From Angustibacter sp. Root456 (GTDB lineage Bacteria; Actinomycetota; Actinomycetes; Actinomycetales; Angustibacteraceae), in assembly GCF_001426435.1 (NCBI RefSeq), contig NZ_LMER01000016.1:70925-134924 (forward strand): 64,000 nucleotides of DNA, written 5' to 3'. Both the position numbers and the translations under genes were made by a program. Below, piece by piece: positions 42,200 through 51,827 of this stretch. The number at the start of each line of letters is the position of its first letter. The stretch's first letter is position 1. The notes below the pieces were generated by a model. That model was not told where the DNA came from, did not search any database, and was given only the letters and a program-made list of their open reading frames with translations.

Positions 42200-42270
42200 G
42201 CAGATCTCGCACTGCGAGACGCGGGGTCTCGACGCTTGGGCGTCGGCGCGGCCTGCCGATACGGTCGGCA

Positions 42271-42384
42271 GAGGTCATGAGCGCCAGCGCGAAGCCCCGG
42301 CTCGCTGGCCGGCAACCCTCCACCGCGGTGGGGTGCCCCGGGTGACGACCTGGCGTCGGCGAGGTGTCGGCGCAAGCGCGGGCT
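42271..42384 (+). ncRNA. SAM-IV riboswitch
   Basis: The segment shows the family core in order: GGTCATGAGCGCCAGCG, AAGCCCCGGCT, GCTGGCCGGCAACCCTCC, CGCGGTGGGGTGCCCCGGGTGA and GACCTGG. The outer stem GGTC/GACC closes the core. It matches the actinobacterial SAM-IV class, which binds S-adenosylmethionine and turns down sulfur genes. The expression platform probably lies in the following 42385-42420, which contains a CAGGGGT/ACCCTCTG hairpin next to the ribosome binding site of the gene at 42424. Confidence 0.93.
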
Positions 42385-42423
42385 CCGGCGACGGCAGGGG
42401 TCCCAGACCCTCTGGAGTACCTG

Positions 42424-43788
42424 ATGTCCAGTCCCATCGTCATCGAAGACCCCCGGGCCGCAACGGTTTCGGCGTCCTGCGACCAGCCCCTGCTCACCGT
42501 CGTCGGCGGTGACCTGCCGGTGCCGCTGCTCGACGGCTCGTGGAGGCGCTACGCGAACCTCGACTACGCCGCCAGCGCTCCGGCCCTGGCGGCCGTGGCC
42601 GAGCACGTGGAGCAGGTGCTGCCCTACTACGCCAGCGTCCACCGGGGGGCCGGGTACGCCTCGCAGGTGTCGACGGCGCTGCTCGAGGACGCTCGCGCTG
42701 CCGTGGGGGAGTTCGTGGGTGCCCGACCGGGCGACGTCGTCGTGTTCACGCGCAACACCACGGACGCGCTCAACCTGCTGGCGGGCTGCGTGCCGGCCTG
42801 GGGTGACGTGGTGTTCCTCGACCTCGAGCACCACGCGAACCTGCTGCCGTGGCAGCGGTTGCCGCACCGCTGCGTCGCCGTCGAGCGGACCGTCGACGCC
42901 ACGCTGGCCGCACTCGACGACGCCTTGGCGGCGCAGCCGGCGGCGCTGCTCGCCATCACCGGCGCGTCGAACGTCACTGGTGAGGAGCTGCCGGTCGAGC
43001 GCATCGTGCGCCTCGCTCATCGCCGCGGGGCTCGCGTGGTCGTGGACGCCGCCCAGCTGGCGCCGCATCGCGCGATCGACCTCGAAGCGACCGGCGTCGA
43101 CTACGTCGCCTTCAGCGGCCACAAGCTGTACGCGCCGTACGGCTGCGGGGTGCTCGTCGGACGACGCGACTGGCTCGACCTGGCGCAGCCGTACCTCGCA
43201 GGCGGGGGAGCCGTGCGCGAGGTGACGGTCGACTCGACCCGCTGGGCGCCCGTTCCGGCCCGGCACGAGGGCGGGACCCCGAACGTCCTCGGCGCGGTGG
43301 CGCTGGCCCGCGCGTGCCGCGAGCTGCGGGCGCTGCCCGAGGGGGCGCTCGAGGTGCACGAGGCGGCGCTGCGCGGTCGGCTCGTCGACGGGCTGAGCGC
43401 GGTGCCCGGCGTCGGGCTGCACCGGGTGTTCGACGACGCGCCCTCGTCGATCGGGGTCGTCACCTTCACGGTCGACGGCCACGACCCCGGCCTGGTCGCG
43501 GCGTACCTGTCGGCCGAGCACGGCATCGGCGTGCGCGACGGGCGCTTCTGCGCCCACCCGCTGCTCGCCCGGCTCGGGCTGGATGCGGCCGTACGGGCGA
43601 GCGTTGGCGTCGGCTCGCGGGCTGAGGACGTCGACCGCCTCGTCGCGGGGGTCGCGGCCCTGGTGCGGCGGGGAACCGGCGCCGAGTACGCGCTCGTCGA
43701 CGGGCGCTGGCAGCCGGTGTGCGACGTCCGGCCGCTGCCGGAGTGGGTTGCGCCGTCAGCGGCCGGCTCCTCGCCCTGCGGCGGCTGA
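42424..43788 (+). CDS. Class V aminotransferase (cysteine desulfurase-like)
   Basis: This is a 454-residue PLP enzyme. The PLP Lys is in AFSGHKLYAPYG and the substrate-side Asp in VVVDAAQLAPHR. A Cys lies in the mobile loop at DGRFCAHPLL, the position of the catalytic Cys of SufS/CsdA-type cysteine desulfurases. The SAM-IV riboswitch in its leader links it to methionine/cysteine supply. It lacks any SufBCD partner nearby, so it may act in sulfur mobilisation or be a selenocysteine-lyase-like enzyme. The ATG at 42424 follows TGGAG; an earlier GTG at 42364 would lie inside the riboswitch. Confidence 0.88.
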   Translation: MSSPIVIEDPRAATVSASCDQPLLTVVGGDLPVPLLDGSWRRYANLDYAASAPALAAVAEHVEQVLPYYASVHRGAGYASQVSTALLEDARAAVGEFVGARPGDVVVFTRNTTDALNLLAGCVPAWGDVVFLDLEHHANLLPWQRLPHRCVAVERTVDATLAALDDALAAQPAALLAITGASNVTGEELPVERIVRLAHRRGARVVVDAAQLAPHRAIDLEATGVDYVAFSGHKLYAPYGCGVLVGRRDWLDLAQPYLAGGGAVREVTVDSTRWAPVPARHEGGTPNVLGAVALARACRELRALPEGALEVHEAALRGRLVDGLSAVPGVGLHRVFDDAPSSIGVVTFTVDGHDPGLVAAYLSAEHGIGVRDGRFCAHPLLARLGLDAAVRASVGVGSRAEDVDRLVAGVAALVRRGTGAEYALVDGRWQPVCDVRPLPEWVAPSAAGSSPCGG

Positions 43789-43812
43789 GCGCCGTCGGGT
43801 CGGGGGTCGACG

Positions 43813-44220
43813 TCAGTCGCGCCCGATGCGCAGCGCCGCCAGCAAAGCGGTGCGCGCGAGGACGTGCGGAGGAGGTGGCAGGTGCGCGAGATCGCACCAC
43901 TTCAGGCCGTCGTGCTCCTCGGGGGCGGTGTTCGCGGGGGTGCCCTGCCACTCGCGCACGAGCCAGGCGCTGAGCACCGCTGGGTCAGCGGCGGGGCCGA
44001 CGCTCAGCCGGGTGAGGTGCGTCGCCGAGGCCGTCGCCACCTGCACCCCGAGCTCCTCGTGCAGCTCTCGGCTGAGCGCGTCGAGCTCTGACTCACCCGC
44101 CTCCATGGCGCCACCCGGCAGGTCCCAGAGGTCGGGGTAGGCGTGCTTGTCCGGGCGACGGTGCACGAGCAGCACCTGACCGTCCCGGACCAAGGCGCCG
44201 ACCACCACCACCGTGTGCAC
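43813..44220 (-). CDS. NUDIX hydrolase
   Basis: This 135-residue protein has the Nudix box GGAMEAGESELDALSRELHEELGV (G-x5-E-x7-RE-x2-EE-x-G). The N-terminal strand VHTVVVVGALVRDGQVLLV is typical of the fold. It would hydrolyse a nucleoside diphosphate linked to another group. The GTG at 44220 is the first plausible start after the stop of the upstream hydrolase gene, 31 bp away on the same strand, so the two may share a transcript. Confidence 0.87.
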   Translation of the reverse strand: MHTVVVVGALVRDGQVLLVHRRPDKHAYPDLWDLPGGAMEAGESELDALSRELHEELGVQVATASATHLTRLSVGPAADPAVLSAWLVREWQGTPANTAPEEHDGLKWCDLAHLPPPPHVLARTALLAALRIGRD

Positions 44221-44251
44221 TCGCGGATCAGAGCACAGCGCGATGCACCGG

Positions 44252-45097
44252 TCAAAGCAGACCGCGCACAGCCTCGACGACGGCGTCGGGCCGCTCGTCC
44301 GGGATCCAGTGCGAACCAGGCAAGGCCACGTGCTCGTACGGCGCGTCGACCCACTCCGCACACTCCTCGACGGCTCGCCGTCCGACGGCGAGGTCGTGGT
44401 CGGCCGAGAGGTAGACGGTCGGCACGCGCACCGGCGGGACGGCGGCGAACTGGGCGTCCATCGCGGCGTACCAGGCGAGGGGGCCGCGCAGCCGACCTGG
44501 CTCGAGCATCGGAGCGACGTAGCCGTCGACCACGTCCTTGCTCAGCGTCGAGCCGGAGAAGAACGCCCTCAGCCGGCGGCCGTCGTCGTCGAGCAGGACG
44601 CGTTCGGCGCGCTCGACGTCGCTCAGCAACCGCATGTACGCCGAACGCTCCTTCTGCTCGGCGTCCGACCGCAGCGCAGCGCCGAACGCGCCTGGGTGCG
44701 GCACCGACGCCGCGACGAGGCCGCGCACGCGCTGTGGGTGGTAGGCGGCCAAAGCCCAGGCCACCGCTGCGCCCCAGTCGTGCCCGACGACGAGCACCGC
44801 CTCACCCGCGGTCGTCGCGTCGAGCACCGCGACCGCGTCAGCCACCAGCTGGTCGAGGCGGTACGCGTCGATCGCGGTGGGCTGGGGGAGCGGGGAGTAG
44901 CCGCGCTGGTCGACGGTGACGCAGCGCAGGCCGAGCTCGCGGACACCGGGCAGGACGCCGTCCCACAGCGAAGCGTTCTGCGGGAAGCCGTGCAGCAGGA
45001 GGGCCGTCCCGTGGGCGGCCGCGTCGTCGTCCACGACGGCTCGCAGGTCGAACGCCTCGGCGCCGTGGCGGCGCTCGACCGAGATGACGGACACCAC
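44252..45097 (-). CDS. Alpha/beta hydrolase, epoxide hydrolase-like
   Basis: This 281-residue protein has HGFPQNASLWDGV (oxyanion HG), the nucleophile elbow VGHDWGAAVAWALA with Asp as nucleophile, and a C-terminal His in PGSHWIPDERPD. The Asp nucleophile points to an epoxide hydrolase or dehalogenase rather than an esterase. The GTG at 45097 (or the next GTG, 45094) is the start. The substrate is unknown. Confidence 0.88.
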   Translation of the reverse strand: MVSVISVERRHGAEAFDLRAVVDDDAAAHGTALLLHGFPQNASLWDGVLPGVRELGLRCVTVDQRGYSPLPQPTAIDAYRLDQLVADAVAVLDATTAGEAVLVVGHDWGAAVAWALAAYHPQRVRGLVAASVPHPGAFGAALRSDAEQKERSAYMRLLSDVERAERVLLDDDGRRLRAFFSGSTLSKDVVDGYVAPMLEPGRLRGPLAWYAAMDAQFAAVPPVRVPTVYLSADHDLAVGRRAVEECAEWVDAPYEHVALPGSHWIPDERPDAVVEAVRGLL

Positions 45098-45168
45098 TCA
45101 GGTCTACCGCACGTCCTGGTGAGATAGGACCTGCGGACGCGGTTTGCGCGGGGCTACGATCCGAGACG

Positions 45169-46602
45169 ATGACCGACTCCGAGCCGCACCCTGAGATGCA
45201 CCTGCCCGCTGCCGTCGAGCGCCTTCGCGCGCAGTACCGCGCCTTGCCCTCGGGGCAGCCGGTGCGGTTGGCGAAGACGACGAGCAACCTGTTCCGGCCA
45301 CGCGAACGTGGTGCGCGAGCGGGGCTCGACGTGTCGGGTCTCGACGAGGTGTTCTCCGTCGACCCCGTGGCGCGCACCGCCTACGTCGGGGGCATGACGA
45401 CGTACGAGCACCTGGTCGACGCGACGCTGGCCCACGGGCTGATGCCGCTGGTGGTGCCGCAGCTGAAGACCATCACCATCGGCGGGGCGCTCACGGGCCT
45501 TGGTATCGAGTCGTCGTCCTGGCGCGCGGGCCTCCCGCACGAGTCGGCGCTGTCGATCGACGTCCTCACGGGGGCGGGTGACATCGTGCGCGCGACGCCG
45601 GACGGCCCGGACGCCGAGCTCTTCACGACGTTCCCGAACTCCTACGGCACCCTCGGCTACGCCGCCGCGGCCACGATCGAGCTCGTGGCCGTGCACCCGT
45701 ACGTGCACCTGCGGCACGTCCGCTTCGAGGACCTCGACGAGCTGAGCGCCGCGATCGACAAGCTCGTCGGGGCGGGCGACGGCGAGCGCACCACCTGGGA
45801 CGGTGAGCCCGTCGACTTCATCGACGCCAGCGTCTTCCCGCCCCGCGACGACGACGGCCCCGCGCGGCTCGAGGCGTTCCTGACCCTCGGCACGTGGGCC
45901 GACGAGGCGCCGTACACCTCTGACTACACGGGGATGGGCGTCTACTACCGCTCGGTGCGCAGTCGGCACGAGGACTGGCTGACGGTGCGCGACTACCTGT
46001 GGCGCTGGGACACCGACTGGTTCTGGTGCTCGCGCGCGCTGGGCGTGCAGAACCCGAAGATCCGCCGGTGGGTGCCGAAGCGCCTGTTGCGCAGCGACAA
46101 CTACCAGCGGGTGATCGGGCTGGAGAACCGCTACCACGTCAAGGCGCGGATCGACGCGCGCCGCGGTCTGCCCGCGCGCGAGCGGGTCGTGCAGGACGTC
46201 GAGATCCCGGTGGAGCGGCTCGCCGAGTTCTTGCGGTGGTTCGTCGACACGGTGCCGATCGAGCCGATCTGGTTGTGCCCGCTGCGGTTGCGCCGTCCGG
46301 CACCGACCGCGAACGGGCAGTGGCCGTTGTACCCGCTCGCCCCGGACGAGCTGTACGTCAACGTGGGCTTCTGGTCGACCGTGCCGATCGCCGAGGGGGA
46401 CGTCGAAGGTGACGTCAACCGGCGGATCGAGGCCAAGGTCGCCGAGCTCGACGGACACAAGTCGTTGTACTCCGACGCCTACTACGGGCCGGAGGAGTTC
46501 TGGAAGCTGTACGGACGAGACCAGTACGAGCAGGCGAAGCGCCGGTACGACCCGGACTCGCGGTTGCTCGATCTTTACGACAAGGCGGTGAGAGGGCGAT
46601 GA
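45169..46602 (+). CDS. tmsA: FAD-binding oxidoreductase, 10-methylene fatty acid reductase
   Basis: This 477-residue protein has an FAD-binding PCMH-type N-terminal half (about 50-190, DEVFSVDPVARTAYVGGMTTYEHLV) and a C-terminal half with WLCPLRLR and VNVGFWSTVP. It is overlapped by an SAM methyltransferase gene, and the pair matches the tmsA-tmsB (bfaA-bfaB) operon that makes 10-methyl stearate-type lipids: the methyltransferase adds a methylene to oleoyl chains and this enzyme reduces it with NADPH. A TACGAT (45155-45160) 8 nt before the ATG suggests a leaderless mRNA. Confidence 0.85.
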   Translation: MTDSEPHPEMHLPAAVERLRAQYRALPSGQPVRLAKTTSNLFRPRERGARAGLDVSGLDEVFSVDPVARTAYVGGMTTYEHLVDATLAHGLMPLVVPQLKTITIGGALTGLGIESSSWRAGLPHESALSIDVLTGAGDIVRATPDGPDAELFTTFPNSYGTLGYAAAATIELVAVHPYVHLRHVRFEDLDELSAAIDKLVGAGDGERTTWDGEPVDFIDASVFPPRDDDGPARLEAFLTLGTWADEAPYTSDYTGMGVYYRSVRSRHEDWLTVRDYLWRWDTDWFWCSRALGVQNPKIRRWVPKRLLRSDNYQRVIGLENRYHVKARIDARRGLPARERVVQDVEIPVERLAEFLRWFVDTVPIEPIWLCPLRLRRPAPTANGQWPLYPLAPDELYVNVGFWSTVPIAEGDVEGDVNRRIEAKVAELDGHKSLYSDAYYGPEEFWKLYGRDQYEQAKRRYDPDSRLLDLYDKAVRGR

Positions 46603-47918
46603 GCGTGCTCGGCCAGTGGAAGCAGGACCAGGGCCGTCGAGGGGACATGACGATCGCCGAGGCGTACGACCTGCTCGTGGGAGCGAGCGACCAGGTGCAC
46701 TTCGAGGCCTACGACGGGTCGTCGTCCGGGCCTGCGGACGCGCGCTACCAGGTGCGGCTCAAGAACCCGCGGGGCCTGGCGTACGTCGCCGGCGCGCCGT
46801 CGTCCTTGGGGTTCGCAAGGGCCTACCTCATGGACGACCTGGAGGTCGACGGCTTCCACCCTGGTGACCCGTACGACCTGCTCGCGATCCTCGACACCCT
46901 GCTGGAGCCCCGCCGCCCACCGGCAGCCGAGGCCGTGCGCGCGTTGCGCGCGTTCGGTCGCGCGGCGCTGACCCTGCCGGCGCCCCCGCCGAACGAGGTG
47001 CCGAGCGGCGTGCACCGTGCGCTGCACGGGTTGCGGCACTCGCGCCGTCGCGATGCCGAGGCGATCCACCATCACTACGACGTGAGCAACCGCTTCTACG
47101 AGATGGTGCTCGGCCCGTCGATGGCCTACACCTGCGCCTGCTACCCCAGTGACGACGCGACGCTCGAGGAGGCGCAGGCCAACAAGTTCGACCTGGTGTG
47201 CCGCAAGCTCGGCCTCAAGCCGGGCATGCGCCTGCTCGACGTCGGCTGCGGCTGGGGCGGCATGGTGCGCCACGCGGTGCGCGAGTACGGCGTCACCGCG
47301 ATCGGCGTCACGCTCTCAGCGCAGCAGGCCGCATGGGCGCAGCAGGCCATCGAGGCCGACGGCATGAGCGACCGCGCGACGGTGCGCTACCAGGACTACC
47401 GCGAGGTCACCGAGTCCGGCTTCGACGCCGTGAGCTCGATCGGCCTCACCGAGCACATCGGGATCAAGAACTACCCGTCGTACTTCGAGTTCCTGTACTC
47501 CAAGCTCGTGCCGGGCGGCCGGCTGCTCAACCACTGCATCACCCGCGCCGACAACCTGCACCCCGGCATCAAGCGCCGCGGCTTCATCGACCGGTACGTG
47601 TTCCCGGACGGCGAGCTGGCGGGCGCCGGCACCATCATCGTGGCGATGCAGAACGCCGGGTTCGAGCTGCAGCACGAGGAGAACCTGCGCCGCCACTACG
47701 CGCGCACGCTGGCCGGCTGGTGCCGCAACCTCGTCGAGAACTGGGACGAGTGCGTCGCTGAGACCGACCTGCGCACCGCGAAGGTGTGGGGCCTGTACAT
47801 GGCGGGCTCGCGGCTGGCGTTCGAGCGGCGGCAGATCGAGCTGCACCAGGTGCTCGGCACGCGCACCGAGGAGGGTGGCGACCCGCACCTGCCGATGCGT
47901 CCCGACTGGGGCGTGTAG
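46599..47918 (+). CDS. tmsB: SAM-dependent fatty acid methyltransferase (cyclopropane-synthase-like)
   Basis: This 439-residue enzyme has an N-terminal unique part (about 1-140) and a cyclopropane-fatty-acid-synthase-like domain with HHHYDVSNRFYEMVLGPSMAYTCACY and the SAM loop LLDVGCGWGGMVRHA. It would methylenate phospholipid-bound oleate at C-10. The ATG at 46599 overlaps the tmsA stop by 4 nt, so the pair is coupled. In Mycobacterium the counterpart is the Rv0447c-type enzyme. Confidence 0.88.
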   Translation: MSVLGQWKQDQGRRGDMTIAEAYDLLVGASDQVHFEAYDGSSSGPADARYQVRLKNPRGLAYVAGAPSSLGFARAYLMDDLEVDGFHPGDPYDLLAILDTLLEPRRPPAAEAVRALRAFGRAALTLPAPPPNEVPSGVHRALHGLRHSRRRDAEAIHHHYDVSNRFYEMVLGPSMAYTCACYPSDDATLEEAQANKFDLVCRKLGLKPGMRLLDVGCGWGGMVRHAVREYGVTAIGVTLSAQQAAWAQQAIEADGMSDRATVRYQDYREVTESGFDAVSSIGLTEHIGIKNYPSYFEFLYSKLVPGGRLLNHCITRADNLHPGIKRRGFIDRYVFPDGELAGAGTIIVAMQNAGFELQHEENLRRHYARTLAGWCRNLVENWDECVAETDLRTAKVWGLYMAGSRLAFERRQIELHQVLGTRTEEGGDPHLPMRPDWGV

Positions 47919-47925
47919 GCGCCCC

Positions 47926-48519
<594 letters not shown>

Positions 48520-48526
48520 GCGCTCG

Positions 48527-48919
48527 TCAGCCGAAGAGCAGCATGAGGACGCCGGACGCCAGGTTGAGCGCGACGAACCCCAGGCCGATCACGGCGCCGA
48601 TGATCGCCGGGGTGCGGCCGTCGGCTCGGCCCAGGCGCACCGCGCGGCGCCCGAAGTGCACCGCCAGGACGCCGGGCAGCACGAACACCAGGATGGCGGG
48701 CGCGGCCGCGAGCAGCGCCTCCCACCACACGAGAGAACCGCTGTCTCCACCGAGCACGGAGGCCAACCCCTCCCCGATGACGAAGGCGGCGACGAACGAG
48801 ACCGGGTACAGCGCCAGCGACCACCACGCCCGCCGATACGCCCGGTCTGCCTCGGGCGAGTAGGTGGGCGCCGGTGGCGGCGGGCTCGGCCTGGGTGAGT
48901 TGATGCCTGAGGTCGACAT
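48527..48919 (-). CDS. DUF4190-like small membrane protein
   Basis: This 130-residue protein has a Pro-rich tail (about 1-25) and three hydrophobic segments (about 33-55, 65-88 and 103-128). The arrangement fits DUF4190/DUF4870-like membrane proteins. It is convergent with the TMEM175-like gene (7-bp gap). The function is unknown. Confidence 0.65.
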   Translation of the reverse strand: MSTSGINSPRPSPPPPAPTYSPEADRAYRRAWWSLALYPVSFVAAFVIGEGLASVLGGDSGSLVWWEALLAAAPAILVFVLPGVLAVHFGRRAVRLGRADGRTPAIIGAVIGLGFVALNLASGVLMLLFG

Positions 48920-49074
48920 GGCCTGCTCCTCTCGGCATCCCCACAGTGGCGCGCCTCAACGCCGGCGGGCAGAGGCGTTGGTCCCTGTGGGCAGACCAGG
49001 TGGGCAGAGCAGCCTGGCAAAGGGCGCGAGTTCTAAACCCGCCCTCTCAGGAAGGTGTCTGTCATGCTCGAGCG

Positions 49075-50277
49075 ATGGCTGAGGGGAACGGACCTGCCGC
49101 AGAGACGGCGGACGAATTCGATCCACGGGTAAGCATTCGTAATGCGGAGACTGGTGAGGTGAAACCAGTCCGCCGCGATGCCGTGGAGGGCTTGGACAAG
49201 TTCATTGAGGGGTGGGAGCACAACACCTACCTGCCGCATTCCTTGCGGTTCTCTGGCTGGCAGATGGCCGACGAGGCGCACCCAGCTGGGACGGGGACTC
49301 CCGGGTACCGTGTTGTTCACAAGACCATCCGCACCTTTGTGTTTCCGCAAGTCTCCATGACGTTCAGCAATCTGCAACTGAAATTTGGAACGGGACCAAT
49401 CACATGGGGAGAGCCCAGATTTCAGGGCGCCCTCAATGGCCGCACGCCCGGCACCTTTCTGTTGCCGGAATCGGGTGAGTTAGAAGTTCTCGCAAACAAT
49501 AAAGTCTCCTATAAGTGGCAGCCGAACGTGCAAATCAATATGACTGCTCACCAAGAAGACACCCCGAGTGTCAACCATATTGAGATCCTGTACGCCTTGC
49601 CCCAGGAGGCCGGGGACCAGTACGAAGACATGATCGCGGGCGGCCGAGCTGGTGTCGCGACCCTGACCATGATGATCGACCGGATCTACGGGGAACGCGT
49701 GCTTGGCCCTGTGATCACGGAAGAGGTCGGTGAGGTCTTCGAGGACTGGCACTGGAACCGGCTCTTGGGTGGGCGCTCCGTTGGCATGGAGAGTCAGGCG
49801 CGCTTGGAGCAGATCGATGGAAACAAGTTCGTCGAGAGGTTGTCTGAGGTCGTCGACGGCCACCTGCATCGGCCAGACAAGATTCGCAACCGAATCAAGA
49901 TTGCGTCGCAGTGGTATTGGCGCGCTGAGGCTGAGCCTGAACGGGTTCAGCAGTACATCGGGTACTGGCTTTGCATTGAGGCGCTGGAGTTGGAGGAGAA
50001 TTCGAATATCGCGCCGATCAAAAATCGGGTCGCTGAGTTGTTGAAGGTGGCCCGGGATACCGTGTCCGTGCCGATCGGCCGCATCTATTCCATCCGCAAT
50101 CGACTCGTTCACGGAACTGCGCGAGAGGTCGACGTCGAGCACGTGGAACGTGTGCGTGCGCTTGCCGTGGCTCTGCTGGAGTTCCACGGCTTGGGTCTCG
50201 TGACCCCAGGGTCAGGTGCGGGCCTGCGGTGGGCCGTGGGGCTCTGGGACGCTGAGGGCAGCGGCCCCGCGACTTGA
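49075..50277 (+). CDS. HEPN-domain protein (probable RNase; Apea-like)
   Basis: This 400-residue protein has a lower-GC gene than its neighbours. The C-terminal part (about 240-380) looks like a HEPN bundle with the catalytic motif R-x4-H: RNRLVH at 341-346 (Arg341, His346), preceded by an acidic helix KNRVAELLKVARDTV. The N-terminal half is a beta-rich unknown domain (about 60-180). HEPN proteins are metal-independent RNases in toxin and abortive-infection systems. No antitoxin is next to it. The ATG at 49075 is the likely start; a longer frame from 48946 lacks support. Confidence 0.78.
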   Translation: MAEGNGPAAETADEFDPRVSIRNAETGEVKPVRRDAVEGLDKFIEGWEHNTYLPHSLRFSGWQMADEAHPAGTGTPGYRVVHKTIRTFVFPQVSMTFSNLQLKFGTGPITWGEPRFQGALNGRTPGTFLLPESGELEVLANNKVSYKWQPNVQINMTAHQEDTPSVNHIEILYALPQEAGDQYEDMIAGGRAGVATLTMMIDRIYGERVLGPVITEEVGEVFEDWHWNRLLGGRSVGMESQARLEQIDGNKFVERLSEVVDGHLHRPDKIRNRIKIASQWYWRAEAEPERVQQYIGYWLCIEALELEENSNIAPIKNRVAELLKVARDTVSVPIGRIYSIRNRLVHGTAREVDVEHVERVRALAVALLEFHGLGLVTPGSGAGLRWAVGLWDAEGSGPAT

Positions 50278-50620
50278 CTTGAAGTAGCAACACAACTCGT
50301 ACGGCTCCCTGGCGGCCCCGAACGCTGACAGGCGGCGCTGGGTCCCGTCGTCCACATGGGGTCCCCGAGCGCTCGTGCGCTGGTCGCGGTGGTCGGCCGA
50401 GCGTGTGGTTGGCTCGGCCGTCCACGGCGACCGGGTTGCGCGCGTGCGGGCGGGGCATGTGGGCGAGGGGCCACGAGCTGCACGACGCGTCTTGACGGGA
50501 ATGACAGACGTGTCGTTTACTGCTGCCACTTGATTGACGCGCACCTACAGCCAACTCATCGGCGGCCAGAACCTCTCGGCTCTAGCTCGGTCGCCACCTT
50601 CACACACCGATATCGCGCGC

Positions 50621-50635
50621 CGCTGATACTCAGCG
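50621..50635. repeat. 6-bp stem hairpin, candidate origin element
   Basis: CGCTGA (50621-50626) and TCAGCG (50630-50635) are perfect complements around a TAC loop. It lies upstream of the rep gene in the gene-free segment. Confidence 0.4.
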
Positions 50636-50723
50636 TCTGACGGCCCTCCAGGTCGCCGCCGTCGGACTTCGCTTCTTGCGATGCGACCAGGTGTGCGAGG
50701 TCTGTGGGCCGTCCATGACTTCC

Positions 50724-50742
50724 CGTCGCCGTCACGGCGACG
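50724..50742. repeat. 8-bp stem hairpin near rep, candidate nicking-site structure
   Basis: CGTCGCCG (50724-50731) and CGGCGACG (50735-50742) pair around a TCA loop. HUH Rep proteins usually nick within or beside such a hairpin close to their own gene. Confidence 0.45.
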
Positions 50743-50785
50743 ACTCCGTGCACCGCTGTCCATTGGTGTCGGGGTTGGAGTCGTC

Positions 50786-51568
50786 ATGGTTGTTGAGCGG
50801 GGGGACGCGGTCGAGCGGTTGGCCCGTCCAGCGTTCGCCGGTTGGTCGCTGTCGCTGTATCCCGGGGCCGCTGAGGCTGGCGGCTGCTTCGTGTCTTCGC
50901 TGCCGCGAAAGCCGGTGATCCGTGGCGGTCCCACGGCTGACCCCGAGCGTGCGCGTGTCGAGGCGGGGCGTCGGGCGAAGGGTCGGCTGCGCAGGTATTG
51001 CGCGGCGAACCGCCTAAACCGCCTTGGCACGTTGACGTACGGGCCACCGCGAAGCACCGATCCTCGGGAGGTTCGCCAGCACGTTGGCATGTTCTTTCGT
51101 GAGCTGCGTTCCGAGCTCGGTGGCCAGCCGTTTCCCTACGTGTGGGTGCCAGAGCTGCACAAGGATGGGGTGCACTTCCACGTCCACTTTGCGGTCGGCA
51201 AGTTCATCCCCCGGCACCGCATCGTGTCGGCGTGGGGCCGCGGGTACGTGGGCATCAAGCTGCTCGGTGACCTGCCGGTCGGGTCCGGTGCGCTGGGTGA
51301 GGCCCGTAAGGCGGCGGGCTACCTGTCGAAGTACGTCGCGAAGTCGTTCGCTGATGACGCGGCTGGCGTGAAGCGTCCCAAGGGCTTGCACCGCTTCGAC
51401 GTCGGGGAGGGATTCGCTCCCACGGTCACCCGGTTGACGGCGACCACGGCTGACGGTGTGCTGGCTCGGGCGTGTGAGGTGATGGGGGCTGCGCCGGCGC
51501 TTCGGTGGAACTCAGCCGATGCCGAGGAATGGCGGGGTGCGCCGGCCATCTGGGCGCAGTGGGTGTGA
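50786..51568 (+). CDS. HUH-type replication initiator (Rep)
   Basis: This 260-residue protein has the three rolling-circle motifs: motif 1 LGTLTYG, motif 2 HFHVHFAVG (the two metal-binding His) and motif 3 AGYLSKYVAKSF with candidate nucleophile Tyr. It nicks a DNA origin and starts strand displacement. The ATG at 50786 follows TTGGAG; an earlier frame lacks support. In actinobacterial integrative elements such Rep proteins let the excised circle replicate. Confidence 0.88.
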   Translation: MVVERGDAVERLARPAFAGWSLSLYPGAAEAGGCFVSSLPRKPVIRGGPTADPERARVEAGRRAKGRLRRYCAANRLNRLGTLTYGPPRSTDPREVRQHVGMFFRELRSELGGQPFPYVWVPELHKDGVHFHVHFAVGKFIPRHRIVSAWGRGYVGIKLLGDLPVGSGALGEARKAAGYLSKYVAKSFADDAAGVKRPKGLHRFDVGEGFAPTVTRLTATTADGVLARACEVMGAAPALRWNSADAEEWRGAPAIWAQWV

Positions 51569-51572
51569 CCTC

Positions 51573-51827
51573 GTGTCCTCGAACCGACGACCGCCACCGC
51601 GACAGCCGCAACGGCTGGACGCTGACGTGGTGCGTGCCTGGCTGGAGGCCTCGTGCACCGCGCAGGGCGTCCCTGTGGTGGTTGAGGACGTGGTGGCGCT
51701 GCGGCGTGTGAGCGCCCTGCTGGGTGGGGGGACGGCGGGGGACCCCGGCGGCAAGCGCAGCGCGCCGGGTGCGCCGACCCCCGACCGGCGGCGTGAACCC
51801 GCTGCCTGTGGCTATACCCGCCAGTGA
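51573..51827 (+). CDS. Small hypothetical protein between Rep and integrase
   Basis: This 84-residue protein starts at a GTG 4 nt after the Rep stop. It has one helical core (DADVVRAWLEASCTAQGVPVVVEDVVALRRV) and a Pro/Gly-rich tail. The same place in related elements often holds a small protein of unknown role. Its last 16 nt overlap the opposite-strand integrase stop. Confidence 0.6.
   Translation: MSSNRRPPPRQPQRLDADVVRAWLEASCTAQGVPVVVEDVVALRRVSALLGGGTAGDPGGKRSAPGAPTPDRRREPAACGYTRQ

Larger units (their letters stand above)
50278..50785. other. 508-bp gene-free segment with hairpins before Rep
   Basis: No convincing gene is seen on either strand. Two clean hairpins are present, at 50621-50635 (6-bp stem, CGCTGA/TCAGCG) and 50724-50742 (8-bp stem, CGTCGCCG/CGGCGACG, 3-nt loop). 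The latter lies 43 nt before the rep start. The segment probably contains the replication origin and rep promoter. Confidence 0.5.

Noticed and set aside
49007-49053. tRNA-like stretch with GTTCTAAACCCGCC resembling a T-arm
   Set aside because: The loop does not match TTCRANY, no acceptor or anticodon stem can be built and there is no CCA. It is probably chance; an att remnant is possible but unsupported.
50356-50640. 94-residue open frame before rep
   Set aside because: It has no ribosome binding site, unusual composition and no recognisable domain; the region is better explained as origin and promoter DNA.
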